This document shows positions 26,505-35,535 of a stretch of DNA of 64,000 bases, piece by piece. Source of the stretch: Fibrobacter sp. (GTDB lineage Bacteria > Fibrobacterota > Fibrobacteria > Fibrobacterales > Fibrobacteraceae); NCBI GenBank assembly GCA_017526585.1, contig JAFXRC010000073.1:39081-103080 (forward strand), read 5' to 3'. The position numbers and the translations under genes are program-made. The first letter of the stretch is position 1. Each line of letters begins with the position of its first letter. A model generated the notes under the pieces. The model was given only the letters and a program-made list of their open reading frames with translations, was not told where the DNA came from and ran no database searches.

Positions 26505-26640
26505 CAATATAACAAAAGTCTGTGTCATTGGAAGACTTTTTTCGTAAAAAAATCGCTTTTTTTGTAAATTTAAGTTTTCTTTGCGACGGTTTATCAACAA
26601 CCTCGGCAAAGCCCCACCGAGACGCTACAGACAAACTAAA

Positions 26641-26664
26641 ACAACAAAAAAGGCTAAGGCCTTT
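26641..26664 (-). terminator. Terminator downstream of the SIMPL gene
   Basis: On the minus strand AAAGGC-CTTA-GCCTTT (26664-26649) is followed by TTTTTGTTGT. It lies about 110 nt after the SIMPL stop. The rest of the 414-nt gap between nrdD and the SIMPL gene (26361-26774) is A+T-rich. Besides this terminator and the nrdD promoter, only two small hairpins are visible (26514-26540 and 26602-26621); no gene. Confidence 0.6.
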
Positions 26665-26774
26665 ATTTATAAGCAGTTAGCTTTATTTTATAAGTAATTA
26701 GGTTTATCAACACAAAAAAGAAAGTTTTTTGTAAACAATCTCTTGACAAAACGAACGGCTATGACTAGCCCCCA

Positions 26775-27542
26775 TTATTGGAGCAATTCCACCACAAGAC
26801 GGACCGACGCCGAGATTTCGACAGAATCGGCTACCGCAGAAACATCTGCGCCCATGGCATCGTTATAAGAGACTGCCTTTAGTGCACCAAGAACGGAGCG
26901 TCCATAGACGACGCTAGCATCGCCGTAATCGTCGCCACCCACCGAAATGACGCGCCCCAGCTTACCGCCGACGCTTTCGGCGTAACTAGCAGCCTTATCA
27001 AGCGCTTTCTTGCCCACCGCATGGATTGCTTCGTTCTTCAGGGAATCTTGATTCTTGAGCGCAGCCGAAGTATGGTTGATTTCGACATCCATTTCTGCAG
27101 AAAGAGACGCGATGACGGCTGCCGCCGTGGACCTAGACGAAGTCTTGATAGCAAAAGACTGGCAGACCACATAACCAGTGAGGCTACGCGTTCCACGATC
27201 GTAGGACCATTCCTTGCGCATTTCGACGCTGTTCTGTTCGATATCGGACTCAGACACATCCAGGTTTTTCATTTGTTCAAAAACAGAATTGCGGCGGCTC
27301 GTGAGCTGTTTAAACAGGAGTTCCTTATCCTTGCCGTGCAGCTCAAGACGTGCGACCGTTACAAACTCATTCGCTTCGTACTTTCGGGATTCCGAAGCAG
27401 AAACTTCAACTGTGGGGACTGGACGGTTATCCGACAGCGTAGGCATCTCCCAGGGTCGCGAAGAATCACCCTTGTCTACAGACAGGAGCAAAAATCCGAG
27501 CAACGCTACAAGAGCGATTAAAAAGAAAGTCACCTTACTCAT
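26775..27542 (-). CDS. SIMPL-domain (DUF541) periplasmic protein
   Basis: This 255-residue protein has an N-terminal signal anchor (VTFFLIALVALLGFLLLSV). The SIMPL domain occupies about residues 45-255: VEVSASESRKYEANEFVTVARLEL at the start, then SLTGYVVCQSFAIKTSS, and the hallmark helix AIHAVGKKALDKAASYAESVGGKLGRVISV (quoted in parts). SIMPL proteins are periplasmic oligomers of poorly known function. Its start overlaps the symporter stop by 4 nt, so the two are translated together. Confidence 0.85.
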   Translation of the reverse strand: MSKVTFFLIALVALLGFLLLSVDKGDSSRPWEMPTLSDNRPVPTVEVSASESRKYEANEFVTVARLELHGKDKELLFKQLTSRRNSVFEQMKNLDVSESDIEQNSVEMRKEWSYDRGTRSLTGYVVCQSFAIKTSSRSTAAAVIASLSAEMDVEINHTSAALKNQDSLKNEAIHAVGKKALDKAASYAESVGGKLGRVISVGGDDYGDASVVYGRSVLGALKAVSYNDAMGADVSAVADSVEISASVRLVVELLQ

Positions 27543-29032
27543 TTTCTTCCTCCAAACAAATTAACGATTGCGTTGACAAGCACAGCAACGACAATGGTGG
27601 TCGTCGTGCTGATAAAGGGCATCCAAGGCCAGCTGAAGATTCCGCCCAGGACCGCAGGCACATGGAACACCGGGATTCCCTGCACTAGAATGAGGCTCCC
27701 CATGCCGCATACCACGGCGACGATGACCACCCAGCTACGGAGTTTTCCTGCGCCAAGGCCAAAGATTTTTTCGGCAAAGAACGCCAGCAGAAACATGCCC
27801 AGGAGAGGTCCCGTGAAAAGTCCCGTAAAGAAAATAGCGTTCTTTAACAGACTCCCCTGCTGCGTTGCCGCGAACAATGCAAAAAAGATTCCAAGGACTC
27901 CCCAGACGACCGTCCAGATTTTAGCACGCTTGAGTCCACCGATGCCTTCATTTTCGTCCCAGCTCAAGAAGTCTCGTTCCGACGTATTGCCGAGCGAATT
28001 GATGGCGCTGGAGAGGCTACTCATGGCCGCGGCACAAATAGCTGCGACAATCAAGCCCGTAACACCCGACGGAAGTCCGTTTACAATAAAGTAAGGGAAC
28101 ACATCGTTTTGTCCAATACCTTCGGGAAGGACTGCGGCATGTGCCTTCTGGTAATACACGAAAAGGGCGGCACCGACCCAGTAAAAGAGAATCGATACAG
28201 CACAGCCAAGTACCATGGAGAGCACACTAGAACGGTTCGCCGCCTTAACATCCTTGCAGCTCAAGTAGCGCTGCACAAACTGCTGGTCGCAGCCGCGGAT
28301 TGCAATTTCAAGAATGGCATAGGCAAAGCCCGCAGACACTAGCGTACGGGCATTCGAGATGTCCATGGACGCATCCCACCACTTGGTCTTCCCCGCTTCC
28401 GATGCAAGGGCAGCCATTTCGCCGAAGCCACCCACCGCCGAAGCGATGACAAAAAGCACCAGCACTCCGCCGCCAAAGAAAACGCAGAACTGCATCACGT
28501 CGGTCCAGATGACCGCCTTGATGCCTCCGAACCATGTATAGAAAATGGCGACCGCCGCAGCCACCACAATCGCGACCTTCAAATCGATATGCAGAATCTG
28601 GGCGAGCACCAGGGACGGTGCGAACAGAAGGATTCCCGTGCGGAGCAGCAAATGCAGGCAGTAGAAGATGGCAGCAATTTTACGGACCGGTTTCGAGAAG
28701 CGCACCTCGAAAAGTTCATAGGCACTCGTAATGCCCGAGCTGCGGAACCGGGGTATGAAGATGAAACCCACGACAAAGATACTGATAAGCGCTCCTATCT
28801 GGAACATCAGGAACGTCATGTTGTCGCCATAGACATCGGCGGGCGCACCGAGGAAAGTCGTTGCGCTGACCGAGGTGGCAATAAGGCTAATGCCTACTGC
28901 AACCCACGGCATCGAGCTTCCGCCGAGCATATATTCCTTGAGGTTCTTGTTGCCGCGAGAAGCCCAAAGGCCAATGAAAACGGACAGCAGCAGGTACACT
29001 GCGAGAACTATCCAATCAAATAGTGTAAACAT
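27539..29032 (-). CDS. Sodium:solute symporter (SSF family)
   Basis: This 497-residue inner-membrane transporter has about 13 helices. SSF signatures include KEYMLGGSSMPWVAVGISLIATSVSATTFLG near the N-terminus (glycine-rich, with the sodium-site helix), FGGIKAVIWTDVMQF, and AAAMSSLSSAINSLGNTSERDF with the sodium-site serines. Such proteins take up sugars, amino acids or sialic-acid-type solutes with sodium; the substrate cannot be read from the sequence. It is coupled to the SIMPL gene. Confidence 0.9.
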   Translation of the reverse strand: MFTLFDWIVLAVYLLLSVFIGLWASRGNKNLKEYMLGGSSMPWVAVGISLIATSVSATTFLGAPADVYGDNMTFLMFQIGALISIFVVGFIFIPRFRSSGITSAYELFEVRFSKPVRKIAAIFYCLHLLLRTGILLFAPSLVLAQILHIDLKVAIVVAAAVAIFYTWFGGIKAVIWTDVMQFCVFFGGGVLVLFVIASAVGGFGEMAALASEAGKTKWWDASMDISNARTLVSAGFAYAILEIAIRGCDQQFVQRYLSCKDVKAANRSSVLSMVLGCAVSILFYWVGAALFVYYQKAHAAVLPEGIGQNDVFPYFIVNGLPSGVTGLIVAAICAAAMSSLSSAINSLGNTSERDFLSWDENEGIGGLKRAKIWTVVWGVLGIFFALFAATQQGSLLKNAIFFTGLFTGPLLGMFLLAFFAEKIFGLGAGKLRSWVVIVAVVCGMGSLILVQGIPVFHVPAVLGGIFSWPWMPFISTTTTIVVAVLVNAIVNLFGGRK

Positions 29033-29052
29033 AGTCAGAAGCAGTTAGTTGG

Positions 29053-29101
29053 CCCTTCGACAAGCTCAGGGACCCTACAAGGTTGGTGAGCCTGCCGAAC
29101 C
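29053..29101. repeat. Palindromic element, family A, intergenic copy
   Basis: CCCTTCGACAAGCTCAGGG (29053-29071) is followed by a related unit in inverse orientation (29081-29101; TGAGCCTGCCGAA against TTCGACAAGCTCA reversed, two mismatches). The pair can form a cruciform. Identical or similar units occur at 61789 (in rsmB) and 36813 (in the PHP gene). Confidence 0.75.
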
Positions 29102-29112
29102 AAAGTTCTAAG

Positions 29113-30939
29113 TTAAACAGTTGCGGGTTCGGGTTCAGCAGTCTGGAACTGCACCACCTGGTTACGACCGCCTTCCTTGGCGCGGTACAGAGCCTGGTCG
29201 GCGTTGTTAACCGCCTTCTGCAGTTCTCCGTTGAAGCCTGGCGCAAGCAAGAAGGCACCAATGCTGACCGTCACACGCAGAGGATCCGCCTGGTGAATGT
29301 CAAAGGTTAGCTTTTGCACCGACTTACGAATGCGTTCTGCCGTTTCAATCATACCTTCACTATCAGTATCGATTAGCGCCACGACAAATTCTTCGCCGCC
29401 AAAGCGCGCCACGATATCGATGTCCTTGCGAATTTCGTTGCTAATGGTATCAGCGATGCCCTTGATGACCACGTCACCGACCGGGTGCCCGTAGGTGTCA
29501 TTCACGCTCTTGAAGTGGTCGATGTCCATCATCAGAAGTCCGATATTGCAGCGGCTGCGTTCGGCACGGCTCTTCTCGACACGGAGCTTTTCAAAGAGAG
29601 TCTTCTTGTTGATGAGCCCGGTGTGACCGTCGCGCATGGATTCTTCGCGACCCTTTTCGAACTTGAGCGCCTTGTCGTAGGCAAAGCCCGCCACGCCAGC
29701 GAACGCCTTGAGGAGTTCCTTTTCGTGGTCGTTGTAGGGCATGGAGCTGCTGCTCTCAAGGCAAATTGCAATCTGGGCGATTTCTGCTTCGGGGTCGGAT
29801 GCAATCGGCATCACCAAAATTTGACGCAGGTTCAGGTTTTTGCGTTCCGAGTCATTCAGGCGCGGCAGGTAGTCCTTGAAGCCAGGCATGAAGGAGCGTT
29901 CGATGGGACGGTTACGCATCAGCGAAAGGACAAAGACTCCCTTGTCCGAAAGCGTAAAGCGTTTGTTGGCAAACTGCTCCGAATCGACACCGTCGCAGTA
30001 CACGATGCGACCACCCAACTCTTCGCCTTGGTCCATCGCAAGGATCGTGAGGCGGTCGTATGCCATGTTCGTCTTTACATAGTTGATAATCTGCTTGAAG
30101 ATATCCTTGACTGTCATGGTCTGGAAGAATCGACGCAGGTAGTTGTAAAGACCACTGTACTGCTGCAGGGCAATGTGCTTCTGAGCCGAGTAGAAGCCCT
30201 TGTAGTCGAGCATGGCGATGGCGCTTGCCACATAGGAAAGAGCGTGCGCAATCGAATCGTTAAACGCATTGGGGTACACCGAATCCATCACCAAAGCGCC
30301 TACGCGAAGACCGCTACCGTGGTCTATCAAGGGGACACCCACCATCGACTTGATGGCAGGATTATCCAAGTAGTACATCATGCTCTTGGCGCCGGGCAAA
30401 TCGCCTTCCAAAAGGCGGTTCACTCCAGAACGGAACAGCTGTCCCAAAAGTCCCGAAGTCTCGGTAATACGAATGCAGGGATTCACCGAGATTTCCTTGT
30501 CATTTACAAAATTGCGGATTCCCCATTCCTTCTGGCTTTCCATCTGCGTGAACACCAGCACGGAATTCACATGCGGCACCACAATTTTCAGGGCGCGCAG
30601 CATGTCGGTCATGGAACGGTTGATATCGGCGTTGGCACGTGCCCACACCTGGCTCACCTTCAAAGCAGCCTCCGGCTCGTTCGCCATGCCGGTGCCATTG
30701 CGGAATTCGGAGCGCAAATCGGGGGCGACCACAGGGGTCGTCGTCGTGGAGCGTCCCGGAATCGAAATCACGGGAAGCGTTGCCGTCGAAGCGGGGCCGG
30801 CAAGGCGCGGGCGGTTCAGGCAGGCAAGCACAAACGCGACCACCGCAAAGGGGATCAGGAACAGGAACATTCCTCCCAGGAAAGCAAGCCCTAACAGGAG
30901 CCCCGATACCGCGAACAAAATTTCTGCAACAGACAACAT
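29113..30939 (-). CDS. Membrane-anchored GAF-GGDEF diguanylate cyclase
   Basis: This 608-residue protein probably makes cyclic di-GMP. Two N-terminal membrane segments (about 5-45) anchor it. One or two GAF-like sensor domains follow (about 85-235, where GVPLIDHGSGLRVGALVMDS is typical, and 270-430). A C-terminal GGDEF domain spans about 440-600. The active-site motif is GGEEF at residues 514-518, with DIDHFKSVNDTYGHPVGD upstream and VSIGAF after it. The inhibitory RxxD site seems replaced by KDID, so product inhibition may be weak. It follows lptG after a 10-nt gap. Confidence 0.92.
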   Translation of the reverse strand: MLSVAEILFAVSGLLLGLAFLGGMFLFLIPFAVVAFVLACLNRPRLAGPASTATLPVISIPGRSTTTTPVVAPDLRSEFRNGTGMANEPEAALKVSQVWARANADINRSMTDMLRALKIVVPHVNSVLVFTQMESQKEWGIRNFVNDKEISVNPCIRITETSGLLGQLFRSGVNRLLEGDLPGAKSMMYYLDNPAIKSMVGVPLIDHGSGLRVGALVMDSVYPNAFNDSIAHALSYVASAIAMLDYKGFYSAQKHIALQQYSGLYNYLRRFFQTMTVKDIFKQIINYVKTNMAYDRLTILAMDQGEELGGRIVYCDGVDSEQFANKRFTLSDKGVFVLSLMRNRPIERSFMPGFKDYLPRLNDSERKNLNLRQILVMPIASDPEAEIAQIAICLESSSSMPYNDHEKELLKAFAGVAGFAYDKALKFEKGREESMRDGHTGLINKKTLFEKLRVEKSRAERSRCNIGLLMMDIDHFKSVNDTYGHPVGDVVIKGIADTISNEIRKDIDIVARFGGEEFVVALIDTDSEGMIETAERIRKSVQKLTFDIHQADPLRVTVSIGAFLLAPGFNGELQKAVNNADQALYRAKEGGRNQVVQFQTAEPEPATV

Positions 30940-30949
30940 ATTTATCCCA

Positions 30950-32089
30950 TCATAAGCGGAAGGAACGGTACAGCATCACGACAGAGACCCCACCATAAAC
31001 AAAGTGGCTGATCCATGCGGCCCAGAAAGGCGACAAAGCACCATTTTCTCCCATCTTTAAACCAATTCTTTCAAGGATATAATAGCTAAAAACAATCAAC
31101 AGGCCAACCCCGAACTTCTGGGAAAGCCCGCCAGAACGACTATAGCGGTGGCAAAGCGCTGCTCCGATGAGTAGTACAATCAAATTCATCCAATGCGCCG
31201 AACGCTTAAAATGCAAAGCAGTCTCCATGGCACGGGTATCTTCGCCGGAGCGACGCAGCACATTGATTCTCGACAAGACCATCTTGGAATCCATCTCGTC
31301 CGGAGTCTGGCGTTCGTTAATCAAGTCACCGGGATAAGTGGAAACCTTGCCGCACATCTTTTCGCGGGTAAGCGGGAACACCTTGACGGTGCCATCCTTC
31401 TGGAATTCACGCCTGTAACCGCGTTCAAACTGCCAACAACCCGGCGGCGGATCGATGCTACTGAGGCGGGCAATCGAATCGAGAGAATCGCGCGGAGGAT
31501 CTTCGATCCAGCGCACTATTTTTGCATCGTAGCGTTCACTCAGTCGGCCGTTTTCACGCAAGAGCAAAACGACATCGCGCCCCAGTTTCATCCTGCCGGA
31601 ATAATTCCTGAAAAACCAGCTCGCCCGTTCGCTATCGATAAAGGTAAAGTCGCGCTTTTCCTTGATACGCGGGTTCTTCTTTTTCTGGGCGTTCGTCTCC
31701 ATGGTTTCAAGGCGTTTGTGGTTCGCATCCGGAAGCCAAAGTTCGCTCATCTCATATGAGCCAATTGATATGATTACGCCAAAGACGAAGATGGGAAAAA
31801 GCGTCTTGAACGGAGCCTGCCCTGAACTCTGCATGGCACTCATCTCCAAGTGCCTGGTCATGTTGCCCACCGAGGCAAGAACCGCGATAAAGAGCGCCAC
31901 CGGAGAAATCAGATAGATCATGTAAGGCAGGTAGCTTACATAATAGTCGATAGCATCCTTGGTGTCGCGAGCAAGCCATGTCTTGATGTTTCCCACGAAG
32001 TCGATCACAGCAAACATGAGGATCGCTCCAAGCATCACGATGAGGAACATCTTCAAGAAATTCCACATCAGGTATCTGGTAAACTTCAT
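30950..32089 (-). CDS. lptG: LPS export permease, LptG type
   Basis: LptG pairs with LptF as the membrane part of the LptB2FG transporter that extracts lipopolysaccharide from the inner membrane. The 379-residue protein has the YjgP/YjgQ layout: three N-terminal helices, a large periplasmic beta domain (about 120-290) and three C-terminal helices. HLEMSAMQSSGQAPFKTLFP is the conserved cytoplasmic coupling region. Its start overlaps the lptF stop by 4 nt. No lptB lies nearby. Confidence 0.85.
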   Translation of the reverse strand: MKFTRYLMWNFLKMFLIVMLGAILMFAVIDFVGNIKTWLARDTKDAIDYYVSYLPYMIYLISPVALFIAVLASVGNMTRHLEMSAMQSSGQAPFKTLFPIFVFGVIISIGSYEMSELWLPDANHKRLETMETNAQKKKNPRIKEKRDFTFIDSERASWFFRNYSGRMKLGRDVVLLLRENGRLSERYDAKIVRWIEDPPRDSLDSIARLSSIDPPPGCWQFERGYRREFQKDGTVKVFPLTREKMCGKVSTYPGDLINERQTPDEMDSKMVLSRINVLRRSGEDTRAMETALHFKRSAHWMNLIVLLIGAALCHRYSRSGGLSQKFGVGLLIVFSYYILERIGLKMGENGALSPFWAAWISHFVYGGVSVVMLYRSFRL

Positions 32090-33498
32090 CCGAACCTCCG
32101 CGTAAAGAACCCGAAGATTTTCTTGAAGAATCCACCGATAGCACGAAGCCCTCTAAAGAACTTTGAATCGCCCGAGAATCGGTCACGCACCATGGCTATC
32201 GTAATGAAGATACCGAATGTTCCGATGATAATGTTCGACGCCCACATGGCAAGGTAAGGACTCACGATGAGCCTGTCCGCCATGTTTTCGCCACCAATCA
32301 AGCAAATCCAGTAGATAACAAAGAAGGCCAGACTATAGAGGATACCCGTTCCGATACCGCCCTTGCGCGCCATAATTCCAAGAGGTGCGCCTATCAAGAT
32401 GAAGATGAAGCAGGCAAAGCCGGTGCTATACTTCTTCTGAATCTCCACCGTGTACTGCGCTTCGCGTTTCAGCTCCGATTCCATACGACCATAGACTCGT
32501 TCGGTCGAACGCATCGCTGAAATTTCCTGGACGCGGACACGCTGCAGAGACCGCCGCCGCTGGACAGAATCAATCGTCGTCTTACTTTCCAGGTCTTCAG
32601 GAACAATCGAGTCTCCCCTGACCACGTTCTGCAAATCCACTAACGTAGAGAGTCTCTTTTCGAGAGCCTTCTCGCGAGCTTCCGCATACTGTTTGCGGGC
32701 TTCCTCGACAACTTCCGTCATCATCTCGATAGGCATTTCGCGGTCGCTACGGTAGCTGCGGCTGCGGCGTTCCAAACGGTCGTCCACGTTCTTCATCGCG
32801 AGATCCTGCGAGAAGAAGCGAATACGGAAATAGTTTTCGGGATTGTCCGCATCGGCAATGTGGTTCTCGCCGCTGCGAAGCCGAAGCATCAGGGTCGCGC
32901 CGTTGTCGGTATATTCCATCGAGGCGCTGTCGGCGTACACGATGCGGGGCGGTCCCTTCTTCTCCATTTCGAAAATCTGGATTCCGTACAAAGTTCCCGT
33001 GACAGGGTCGATGCGGTTCACCCAGAGCTGCACATCGGGGAACTGCGTGATGAGCCTGCCCGCATCGATAAACACATGCGGTTTTTTACGCGACACCGCA
33101 TTCATGAGCTCGACGGAACGGTGGTTCGCTTCGGGAAGCACCCAGTTATTGAAAATCACCATCAGAAGCGATATCAGGAACGCCACCAAAAGGACCGGAC
33201 GCATCAGCGAAAGGGGCGAAATACCAGCCGCCTTGCAGGCAGTAATTTCCTGGTCACCCGATAGGCGCCCAAACGCCATCAGGCTTGCGACTAGCACCGC
33301 CATCGGAATCGACAAAGAAAGCATCCACGCCAAGTTTAGCGCAAATATCTCCAAGACGGTCGAAGTCGGAAGCCCTTTCGAAAGCACATTGTCGAGAATT
33401 TTAACGAGAAAGTCCACGACAAAGAGAAAAGTGATTCCAAAAAGAGCCGCCAAAAAGGGGCCAATAAGCTCTTTCAACACATAGCGAACTAGAATCAT
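32086..33498 (-). CDS. lptF: LPS export permease, LptF type
   Basis: This 470-residue member of the YjgP/YjgQ family begins LVRYVLKELIGPFLAALFGITF. It has LSGDQEITACKAAGISPLSLMRP as coupling helix and six membrane segments around a large periplasmic region. An insertion rich in charged residues (about residues 240-330, SRSYRSDREMPIEMMTEVVEEARKQ and following) makes it longer than usual (about 360). It is divergent from bamD, with 62 nt between the two starts. Assignment as F rather than G is by order and length and is uncertain. Confidence 0.83.
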   Translation of the reverse strand: MILVRYVLKELIGPFLAALFGITFLFVVDFLVKILDNVLSKGLPTSTVLEIFALNLAWMLSLSIPMAVLVASLMAFGRLSGDQEITACKAAGISPLSLMRPVLLVAFLISLLMVIFNNWVLPEANHRSVELMNAVSRKKPHVFIDAGRLITQFPDVQLWVNRIDPVTGTLYGIQIFEMEKKGPPRIVYADSASMEYTDNGATLMLRLRSGENHIADADNPENYFRIRFFSQDLAMKNVDDRLERRSRSYRSDREMPIEMMTEVVEEARKQYAEAREKALEKRLSTLVDLQNVVRGDSIVPEDLESKTTIDSVQRRRSLQRVRVQEISAMRSTERVYGRMESELKREAQYTVEIQKKYSTGFACFIFILIGAPLGIMARKGGIGTGILYSLAFFVIYWICLIGGENMADRLIVSPYLAMWASNIIIGTFGIFITIAMVRDRFSGDSKFFRGLRAIGGFFKKIFGFFTRRFG

Positions 33499-33560
33499 TT
33501 TTCTGGACTTTCAAAATTTTCTACTTTACAGGGGTAAAATTAGAAAACCACAGAAAAAAA

Positions 33561-34415
33561 ATGACCCTGTTCAAAAAGATTTCCCTATTCCTTTACCTTT
33601 TTGCGTTTGCAACCTTTTTTGCAAGTTGTTCGTCGAGTGGACAGACCAAGATGAAGCACACCGAATGGTGCCGCATCCGCTATGAGAATGCCGAAGAGCT
33701 TTTCAAGAAGGGCAAGTACGGTCGCACTACGGACAAGCTTGAAGAAATTCTTGCCACCTGCGCCGGTACCGGCTACATGGAACAGGCTCAGTTCCTGATG
33801 GCAGAAAGCTACTTCAACATGGAAGACTGGATTGAAGCCCGCGGCGAATACGGCAGTTTCATCTTGAACTTCCCCGGTTCCCCGTTCATCGAGACCGCCG
33901 AATTCCGTAAGGCCGTATCGTCTTTCAACATGGAATTCCGCGTGAGCCGCGACGAGGCTAATACGACAATCGCCATGAAGGATTTCGAACGCTACCTGTC
34001 GAACTACCCCGAAACCCCATTGCGCGACTCCGTGAACTACTACTATAACCTTCTGGTGGAACGACTCGCCGAAAAGGAATTCCAGACCGCAAGGCTTTAC
34101 CTGCGCATGGACAAGTACCAGGCAGCCGTAATCTACTTCAAGGAATTCCTGGAAACCTACCCCAACAGCAAGCGCCGCACCGAGGCTCTTTTCATGATTG
34201 CCCAGGCCTACAACGAACTTGACCAGTTCGAAACGGCGAAGCTCTACCTGAATATTGCGAAAAACGAAGCGGCTCCCGACGACAAGAAAATCCAGAAGCA
34301 GATTGCGAAGACCGAAAAGAAAATCGACAAGGCAGAGATTGCCTTCGCGAAACGCATGAAGAAGGATTCGCAGAAGAAGCGCTTCTGGAAAGAAGACCGC
34401 GAAATGCAGAACTAA
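33561..34415 (+). CDS. bamD: Outer-membrane assembly lipoprotein BamD
   Basis: BamD is the TPR lipoprotein of the BAM complex that folds outer-membrane proteins. The 284-residue protein has a signal with lipobox FFASC, then tetratricopeptide-like helices. Typical BamD phrases include AQFLMAESYFNMEDWIEARGEYGSFILNFPGSPFIETAEF and YQAAVIYFKEFLETYPNSKRRTEALFMIAQAYNELDQFETA (quoted for recognition, in parts). The C-terminus is lysine-rich. It lies just upstream of a predicted barrel gene. Confidence 0.88.
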   Translation: MTLFKKISLFLYLFAFATFFASCSSSGQTKMKHTEWCRIRYENAEELFKKGKYGRTTDKLEEILATCAGTGYMEQAQFLMAESYFNMEDWIEARGEYGSFILNFPGSPFIETAEFRKAVSSFNMEFRVSRDEANTTIAMKDFERYLSNYPETPLRDSVNYYYNLLVERLAEKEFQTARLYLRMDKYQAAVIYFKEFLETYPNSKRRTEALFMIAQAYNELDQFETAKLYLNIAKNEAAPDDKKIQKQIAKTEKKIDKAEIAFAKRMKKDSQKKRFWKEDREMQN

Positions 34416-34433
34416 AACGGCGTAAGCGCATAC

Positions 34434-34451
34434 AAACGAGAGACGAAAGAC
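34434..34451 (+). repeat. 18-bp purine-rich repeat (copy 2)
   Basis: AAACGAGAGACGAAAGAC is identical to 1581-1598. It ends 7 nt before the TTG start at 34459 and is followed by GAAAGG, which may serve as ribosome-binding site. Confidence 0.7.
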
Positions 34452-34458
34452 GAAAGGT

Positions 34459-35535
34459 TTGTTGTACATAGTCCTTGTGGCAATCCTTGCCGCATCTGCC
34501 ATGGCCGCCGAAGAGACCTCCAGCCGCGACCGTTCCAAGCTATCGATTTTTTTGCAGCCCGCCGTTTCCTTTTTGGACTTTCCCGAACGCGAATACTTCC
34601 AGAACGCCATCGACACACTCTATCACAGCTTTAGGCAAGACGCCCTGACCGAAAGCGAATCGCTGAGTGTCGCCAAGCAGGACTTTCAAAAGGTGAACTT
34701 CTGCTTTCCGATTTCGGCGGGAATCCAGTACCAGATTTTCCCAGACAACTTCATCAGCGCCGGCCTCTCGTTTATCTACGACAATGAATCGGTGGTGCTC
34801 ACCGACCGCAAGAACCGCACCCACAACTACAGCTACACCATCCAAGGCATGCCCCTGTTCCTGGAATACAGGCTCGGCATACCGAGAAACCTGATGACGC
34901 TTTCGGGCGAAAGTCTGTTCAGCGTCGCCGTTCGCTGGTACTGGGTTCTGCCAGGAACCGAAATCTACACGACCTGGGGCGGACTCGAAGCAAAAATTCC
35001 CGCATGGGGTGCAGGCTTTGGCGTAAGCGTCGGCTACCTGATTGCAAGCTGGCGCAGCTTCAACATTTACGGCGACATCGGTTTCAGCAGCATCAAGGTA
35101 AGCTCGAACAGGACCTACGCACACATCGTGCCTGACGGCCCCGATAAGAAGGCAAGCTGGAACATCGGCGGACTCACGATGCAGGTACGCGTGGGATTTG
35201 GGCTCTGGAACGAGCCGGAACCCGTCGAGGATAAGGATGACGATGACGACGTTCCCGAAACTGATTTAGCTCCGAGAGCAGCATCACAGGACTCCGCTAC
35301 AGCTGAAACAACGACTGCGGAAAAAGCCGACAAGGCGGAAGACGCGGAAACCAAGACGACGGAAGCGACTGCTGCAGATGCAGCGGAAACAGACGCGGCA
35401 AGCGCCACCGAAGCAGCCGCTAGCGAAGCGGAAACAGCTCCGGCAGCAAATGAAAGTGCCGCTGCGGCAGAGTCTAAAGACACTGCTGCGGATGCAAGCG
35501 ACAAGAAAGAGGCGGACAAAGCCACGGAGGAATAA
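34459..35535 (+). CDS. Predicted outer-membrane barrel protein with Ala/Glu-rich tail
   Basis: This 358-residue protein has a short signal (YIVLVAILAASAMAAEE), a barrel-like domain (about 25-250) with alternating aromatic strands, then an acidic motif (EDKDDDDDVPETD) and about 90 residues of low-complexity Ala, Glu, Thr and Ser. The tail may span the periplasm or bind peptidoglycan; function unknown. The start is TTG (34459 or 34462), as no ATG or GTG gives the signal peptide. The stop overlaps the next ATG by 1 nt. Confidence 0.65.
   Translation: MLYIVLVAILAASAMAAEETSSRDRSKLSIFLQPAVSFLDFPEREYFQNAIDTLYHSFRQDALTESESLSVAKQDFQKVNFCFPISAGIQYQIFPDNFISAGLSFIYDNESVVLTDRKNRTHNYSYTIQGMPLFLEYRLGIPRNLMTLSGESLFSVAVRWYWVLPGTEIYTTWGGLEAKIPAWGAGFGVSVGYLIASWRSFNIYGDIGFSSIKVSSNRTYAHIVPDGPDKKASWNIGGLTMQVRVGFGLWNEPEPVEDKDDDDDVPETDLAPRAASQDSATAETTTAEKADKAEDAETKTTEATAADAAETDAASATEAAASEAETAPAANESAAAAESKDTAADASDKKEADKATEE

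Noticed and set aside
26514..26540. A plus-strand terminator (AAAAGTCT/AGACTTTT) upstream of nrdD
   Set aside because: No plus-strand gene precedes it, and such hairpins are easy to find by chance in this A+T-rich gap.
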